DNA from: Diadema setosum
Taxonomy: Eukaryota > Echinodermata > Echinoidea > Diadematoida > Diadematidae
Length of the DNA: 64,000 nt
Assembly (NCBI GenBank): GCA_033980235.1
Contig: CM067075.1
Coordinates: 30,135,885 to 30,199,884, forward strand
Direction of reading: 5' to 3'
In this document: positions 57,687 to 64,000 of the stretch, one piece after another
How the letters are laid out: each line of letters starts with the position of its first letter
How positions within the stretch are numbered: position 1 is the first letter of the stretch
Program-made: the position numbers and the translations under genes
The notes under the pieces: model-generated
The model's database searches: none
The model's input: only the letters and a program-made list of their open reading frames with translations
Told to the model about the DNA's origin: nothing

Positions 57687-57818
57687 ATTCTGCTGTAGCC
57701 TTTTGCCAAGGCCCTCTCGCTGTAGGATGGCTATAACGGGCAAACCTGACTTCGTTCGTCCCATCATTCGCTCACCCCCATACAGCGAGAGGGCCTTGGC
57801 AAAAGGCTAATTCTGCTG
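57687..57818. mobile_element. 114-bp MITE with 29-bp perfect TIRs and a 9-bp target duplication
   Basis: ATTCTGCTG occurs at 57687-57695 and 57810-57818. Between them the element 57696-57809 starts TAGCCTTTTGCCAAGGCCCT and ends with the exact complement; the TIRs are 29 bp with no mismatch. A 9-bp duplication suggests a Mutator-like superfamily. No ORF. Confidence 0.92.
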
Positions 57819-60800
57819 CTACTCTTACGACGATATATATTCCACAATGTTGTAACCTCTGTCTATCATCTAGGCCCTCCCTGCCTTCCTTGTAGCACTA
57901 CTGTTTAATTTTCTTTAGCATCGCCCTTCCATATTTCCCCTTCGGTAAAATCATTTATCTTCTTAACCTCTCCCCTGTATTGTGTTCAATCTCTTCTCAC
58001 TTTTCTTCGTCCCCTTCTTCTTCCTTTCCTTTACTTTCTGTCCTTCTTTTTTGCTCCATTCTCCACGCTTTCCGAGATTTCGGGGCGACACCTGATACCA
58101 ATAATGATCATCTCCAGTAATTACAGGGCTCGGATTCAAAAGGCAAGAAAAAGAAAGGTTAATGGGTTACAGGATTGCCTTCTTGTTTTCCCGCCTTTAC
58201 GGCGCCATGTTACCTCTCTTCCGCTTCCGTCGAGTCCTTGTAAATATGTTAGTATAAAACTATGCAAATAAGTAATTATTGCAATTGTTATTACATGCTC
58301 AATCTTCATTTAGTTATTTTTGTGCGGAACACTCCTAGGTGAAACAGACTGATTCATCATGTTCATGTTTAGATGGGTAACGAAAACAATCGCATCAACA
58401 TGTTATTTTGTCCTTTCTACTTCTACATCTTTGCAATGAAGTGGTTGCATTCCTCCCGGCTAGGTTAATGTGAATACATCAATGCAAACATATCATGTTC
58501 ATTTTAAGAGCAAATGCTGATCCTATCCATATGCCGAAAAGGACATTTCTGTTTCAATAAATCTATGAAATATTCATGCTGACCAGCACAAGACCACTGA
58601 GGGTTCTTTTGGTTTCTTGTAAAGTGATTGATAAAATAGAACACATCACTTCCGTCAGAGTTATTCAACTCCCTGGCGCCAGTATCTTCAGGGAATTAAT
58701 CCCGCCGAATTTGATGAAATTGTCTGCTTCACGCAGAGTATTTCTACGAATTCTCGGTTGGGGGGGGTACTTTTTTCCCATCCTAGCACCTTTGACAGGC
58801 ATCCCTTTTAGGGGTTTCCATCTTTCTGACGTTGCTCTTCATTCCATGCACTCTCATTCATCTTTCAGATACCTGTTGATCTATACGTGACGCTAGAAAT
58901 CTTTTTGCTAATGGAGACAGCGCAAAGGCCCCTCCCCACCCCGTAACTTGAGTTATCTGCAGGGCTAGATCGATGAGCGCATTTTGCAATCACCGTATTG
59001 AAAAGCAAGCAGTGCATATTTCAGGCTGAGCATACAACTCTACACTAAATTCTAAATGTTCTCCCAAGTCTATGAAGTAACAGAATATTCCGGTGAATGT
59101 TCAACTCCGATTTAAGCATTTCATTCTACTGTATCTAGATAATGATCGAATATGATTGTGACGATAGAAAATAACAATAAAGAGCAGCTGTTAAGTCACA
59201 AATAAGCGAACACCGATTGCCAACCACCACATACTCCCTCCCCCCCCCCCCAAAAAAAAAAACAACAACAACAACAACAACAAACAGACAAACACACAAC
59301 AACGCGTTATGGTGACCATCGACAACCATGCTTGGGGCAAACGGCCAAGCCAGAACTCGATCGTTTGCTGCTATATCATAATAGATTATCATTTATCTGT
59401 TTATTCATTTATTTTTTTATTTATTTACTACGTATTTTTAATTATGTAAGTAATATACAATTGTCGATGATTTTATCTTGGTTTATATTCTTTCAAGATA
59501 AAAATGGTGTTTTCTTACGCATAACCATGCACGTGTACACTATACTGTAAGGTATATTGCTCATGGTTGTGAGTGTAAAATTAGTCTAAAAACGAAAAAG
59601 AACAAGAGGCAAGAAATAATGCATGAAATACTACCAACGAAAGAAAACAAATAAGTTTAGGGGCATTTGTGTTTTTTTTTTCTTTACAGAAATCCCGAAC
59701 TCCTGCTGCTTCATCCTTTAAAACATTAATCACATTGAACGTCGTGCATTCCCAAAAAGAAATCGACAATAACCTTTGTGTTCATATATTGATCGGACTG
59801 TTATCAGTATTTGGATAATATCACAAATTTAACCTCTATGTTTCCTTTTTATCTTGGACATGTCATCTGCTTTACTTATAAACAGATGTGATGTGGAATG
59901 TTTCAGTTACAATGTACAAAGCAAACGTCGGGCATGAATTTAATGAACATTTCGTATATCAAAAGGTTCCAAGTTTTGCAGTCATGTACAGCTATATTCC
60001 TGTAGGCCTATTCATGTCTCTTCTGATTATGTACAGAGGTATTTCCCACAGAAAGACTGATAGTAAAATTCACCCTTGTCCATTTTACGCTAAGTTGAGT
60101 TGAAGCAGTAGGCCTACTAAATTTGTCTTTCAGAATTAGATAGTTAGTTTTTACTAACTTTCGACTGCATTGAATGGAGATCAGCCAAATTAATGCACAC
60201 ATTTAGCAATATGCAAAAAAGAAAGAAAGAAAAGAACCGGGTGAGTTATCAAGTGCAACATGCAATTTCTGATGGAGGAAATTCAATCGAAATTCCACTG
60301 CACCTTCAATCTACTGTGACGTTTCATCTATTTGACAAAATCTTGAGATACATGCCTCCTCTTGCTTATTCGAAATAGCAGAGTTGATTGAAATTACCTG
60401 AAAATCCATTTTGATACAAACGGCATCCTGTTGTAATTCTCGGTGCGTGTCGCGAAGTGATGTAAATTAAAACATCGAGTTTCGCATTATACGCTACTGC
60501 TGTGGGTGTCGTGTGCTCGGCATCGTTAATTTGATACAGTCGTGCTAGTAATCAATGGCATGTAGAAGACAGAAGGGATGGGATAATATTGACGATTTTG
60601 GTAAATACGGAAGGAGTGTAGGGCCGAGACAATAATGTGCCTGACGGTGAGTAATGAATAATAAAGGTTTGTAAAATCGAGATGAAAGTTAAAAATCATG
60701 ACTTTTGAAAGTTTCAAGGGAAAAAAAAAACACGTTATTGGTATCACTGAGAGCGCTGAAATTCGTATACCATTAAGACACCTGAAGGGGAATTAGTGCC

Positions 60801-63800
60801 CCTTGAAGATGATAGGCTTTATAAATAAAAAAAAAAGCAAGACGCTCACGGAAATGTAATTCAAAGCAATCAAATGTTTCGCAGGAGCAGATCATTTCAA
60901 CGGCCGTCACCACGTTATCAAGGATAGAACGTTCAAAATTAGAAATTTGAAAGTAAACTGGCTTATTGCTTATCAACGTGTACTCAACTGAGCTGGAATC
61001 TTCTCACATGCACTGAACAATGTACTACATTGTATTGCTCTTGAAGGGCCGGTTCTTGAAATGAAATCACCGTCACGATACACACCATGCTATTTCACTG
61101 CCGCTTCGTGGTAATCAATGTAATTACATATTGATTTAAAGCAGATATCACTAGATGGATCACCAATGCTATTACTTGGCAAGGTTGAAGCTGCCATAAC
61201 GTGTACAATCATCAAGGACGAAAGGGATTTACGTCCGCTCAGTGCTCACTGTCCAAAATGAATTGCGTGCGAGTATACACCGCAGATTATTGTCCGCCGT
61301 CACGACAGGTATTAGATGAACCGTGTTTGTGCCTGCGTGAGTCGTGACAGTGCGGGATCGGCAAAATTCTCACGACCTGAAACGCAACCGATATAGCAGA
61401 GTTATACCTATTTGAATAGCTATCTGTTCCCGAGCTTTCAGTTCGGCGAAATCGGCACGTTCGCAGCCATCGATTCACTGCCGTAAAGCCAAACAAAACC
61501 GATGATTTTCCTCTCGAATTTCTTCATGAAATGTCTCCTGACGGTTGGTGTGTGTTTGGGATGAATGATGAGCTTTCTTACTTTTCTATTTTATGATATA
61601 GTGCCGAGTGTTTTGTTTGTTTGTTTTTAGATCTTTCTTTAAACTTTTGGTGAAGCACGATTCAACCGACAGGTGAAAAGAAAAAGGTCCACGGCCACTG
61701 TCAAATATCCGCTCAAAGTGTTGTTGATAGAAGATATTCATTGAAACCGGTGCAGCGTAAGAACAAATCAAAAGAAAGGTAGAAGCTCACATCAAATTGA
61801 AATACGAAATATACAAGTATAGTCAAAATATCTCCAGACCATACAGACGTCACTAATTTGTGAATCTTTGGCGAATATTAGTAAATCAAGATAATCAAAT
61901 CCATTCACACACCTGCAATATGTCGCATTTCGTTGGAATGAGTGAATTATCCACTGCGAAGTGCGTTTAGTAATCGAACCCTTGTTTAGAATGAGTGAAA
62001 AGGACCCTCTCCACGATCCTTCTTTCAAGAGTGTGAAGTAATACGAAGTCATTCACTTGACAAATATCACCTGGTTATTTTGTTTTAATTTACGAGTGTT
62101 ACTCCCCAAAATAGCGATAATCTCTTTGTCATTAGCCATACTATGCCCACATCAGTGCGCTCAGTCCGTTCCTCATTTTTCTGTTTTTTTCACTGCACGT
62201 AATTCAATTTCATGTATAGGTCTAGCTACATACAGTAATCCCTCCTTTTGTTATTGTATGAATTGCCGTATTGATCAAGATTGAATAAAGAGACAGAGAA
62301 ACGAGATCTGCGTCCTTTAAGTCTTTATGCGCCACGTTCGCACTCCCGACTCAGTCGACGGCGTGAAAACTTCGCATATTTTGCTCAAACCCACAAACCC
62401 GCCGAAACCGATCGATAAATTGCCAAAAACCACAGAATAGTGACAACGCTTGTCGCAATTTCAGTCCTTGTAGGTTGCATTGTATGTGGTGATTGACTAT
62501 CAAGTGGGGCTTCCTACTGGATTTGCAAGTAAATTCCAAGTTTCTTTCTCTGTTTTGTATGCAAAAGTCATAACTTAACTATAATGTAACTACTGATCAT
62601 TTGAAAGATAACAAATCATAGACTACGTCATGAGTTACATCAAAGCAAAGCTTGGCATTTTCTCTTCAATTTGGCCATTACATGTCCAGGGTAACAAAAA
62701 TATATCAAAGTTATATTGATTAGAAAAAACAAACCATAATGTGTTTTTCCAAAGCATGACTACGTTGTTTTCTCAGGAGAGTTTACCACATGGCACATAA
62801 AGAGTTAATTGCCAATACAAATGGACGCATGAACCATTTTAACGAAGAATGTATTTAGCGGTATGTATAATAATAAATATATCATTAAAAAAGAAAAAAA
62901 GTGCATTACAACACAATCACGCATCAGTAATGTGTCAGTGCAAAGAGAAGTCTGAGACAGTTTGCTTCGCCTCGAGTGTTTCAGAATGATAAACCACTTA
63001 CCTTGTAAAATGTCCACTCACACGTTCAACTTACGGTACTGTTTAATGCCATCTCTCTATCTCTCTTTCTCTCTTCTTATACATCAATGCATCTATCTCA
63101 ATCTATCAACCAATCAATCTTATTATCTCTCTATCTCTCTATATATCTATCTAGCTATATATCTATCTATCTATATATTTATATATTTATCTATCTATCG
63201 CTCTCTATCTCTTTCTCATTCTTTCTATACCATCGACTGCGCAAATGTGTGCAATAGTCTTCTACCTGCAGGAATGGTCGATAAAGCCTAAAACCAAAGA
63301 AACTTGTCAGATTGAAAGGGTGTCATGATCCTTGTTTGCCACATCCGTATAGTTAAAATGTAGCTCACTAAGGGTGAACGCCAACGGAGTAAAACATACA
63401 TACAAATTCGACAGCTTGGTTCATGTTATCTTATACAACCTTGTCAGTATTCGAATCACCGCAGAATCAACCACCGGCAGGCTGGCAGGAAGCTTGAAGA
63501 TATTAGACATATCCCGTTTGACATTATTTTGCAGATCTGAAATATTCTTCAAGTTGAATTCATTCTGAATGAGTTGTCTCGTTGAAAAATGTCAAACATT
63601 TTTCCGGCTTCGGATGAATAGATATGTGTCATTATCACAATTTCAGTATTATTTCTCCACGATTTAATCTCAACAAAATCAATTTAAAGGAAAGACCACC
63701 TTTACTAGTTTGAGACAGACAGACAGACAGATATACAGACAAAAAAAAATCAAGTGTCTAACAAAATGACATCTCATCGGGAAGACAAGATGGCAAAGGA

Positions 63801-64000
63801 CCCTTATGTATTAATGTCAGATCGGTCAACTAGACAATATTCAGTCCATTTTAAGTATACTGAGATTCCGCAGTTGTTTTGAGATTATCTATCGTCCTTC
63901 ACATTCAGTGAAGAGCATTTTCCACTGTACATTTTGACTTCACATTACATTTTCTCTTTATTGATAAAAACGTGAAGTTTCAATAGCCCGTCATTAGGGG
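57819..64000. other. No gene recognised
   Basis: AT-rich sequence with a C-run abutting an A-run at 59240-59262, degenerate (TATC)n/(CT)n at about 63050-63210 and an (ACAG)n run near 63715-63735. Short ORFs show no recognisable domain, signal peptide or splice-supported extension. Confidence 0.5.

Overview
This is a stretch of animal nuclear DNA: AT-rich, intron-bearing, and crowded with microsatellites, SINEs, MITEs and LINE remnants. No prokaryotic operon, CRISPR array, phage or plasmid module is visible. The repeat types (tRNA-derived SINEs, TTAA-flanked MITEs, an element bounded by GCCTCCGCC/GGCGGAGGC, CR1/Jockey-like LINEs, long poly-C/poly-G runs) and the gene content suggest a marine invertebrate deuterostome, perhaps an echinoderm such as a sea urchin. 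That placement is inference from repeat style and is not proven.

Region 1 to about 12.5 kb holds nearly all of a DCAF13/WDSOF1 (yeast Sof1) gene on the + strand. Nine coding exons with consistent splice sites and phases encode 421 residues up to the stop at 11048-11050, followed by a 3' UTR with an AATAAA at 12503. Only the first 20 or so N-terminal residues lie upstream of the window. Its introns carry a SINE, two TTAA-flanked elements, two larger non-autonomous DNA elements and a roughly 650-bp polypyrimidine block.

Region 12.5-23 kb is intergenic. It opens with a nested transposon cluster (13.1-15.8 kb), whose last member carries repeated AGGTCA half-sites, and continues with microsatellites and a second SINE family.

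Region 23.2-24.9 kb holds the first coding exon, and probably a short second exon, of a rhodopsin-class GPCR that most resembles prostanoid (EP-type) receptors. TM1-TM6 are present; I could not find a TM7 exon in the window.

Region 25-64 kb has no gene I can defend. It contains SINE copies (28.3, 29.3, 33.5, 50.4, 51.8 and 55.0 kb), a 5'-truncated LINE with an intact 502-codon reverse-transcriptase ORF (43-45.2 kb, - strand), a peculiar AACGTT-rich element (39.7-40.9 kb), and several short inverted-repeat elements, some with clean target-site duplications (47.5, 57.7 kb).

The two genes are not evidently related in function: DCAF13 acts in nucleolar 18S rRNA maturation and CUL4 ubiquitin ligation, while the receptor is a plasma-membrane signalling protein. 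No previously undescribed multi-gene system was found; the most unusual material is in the mobile elements.
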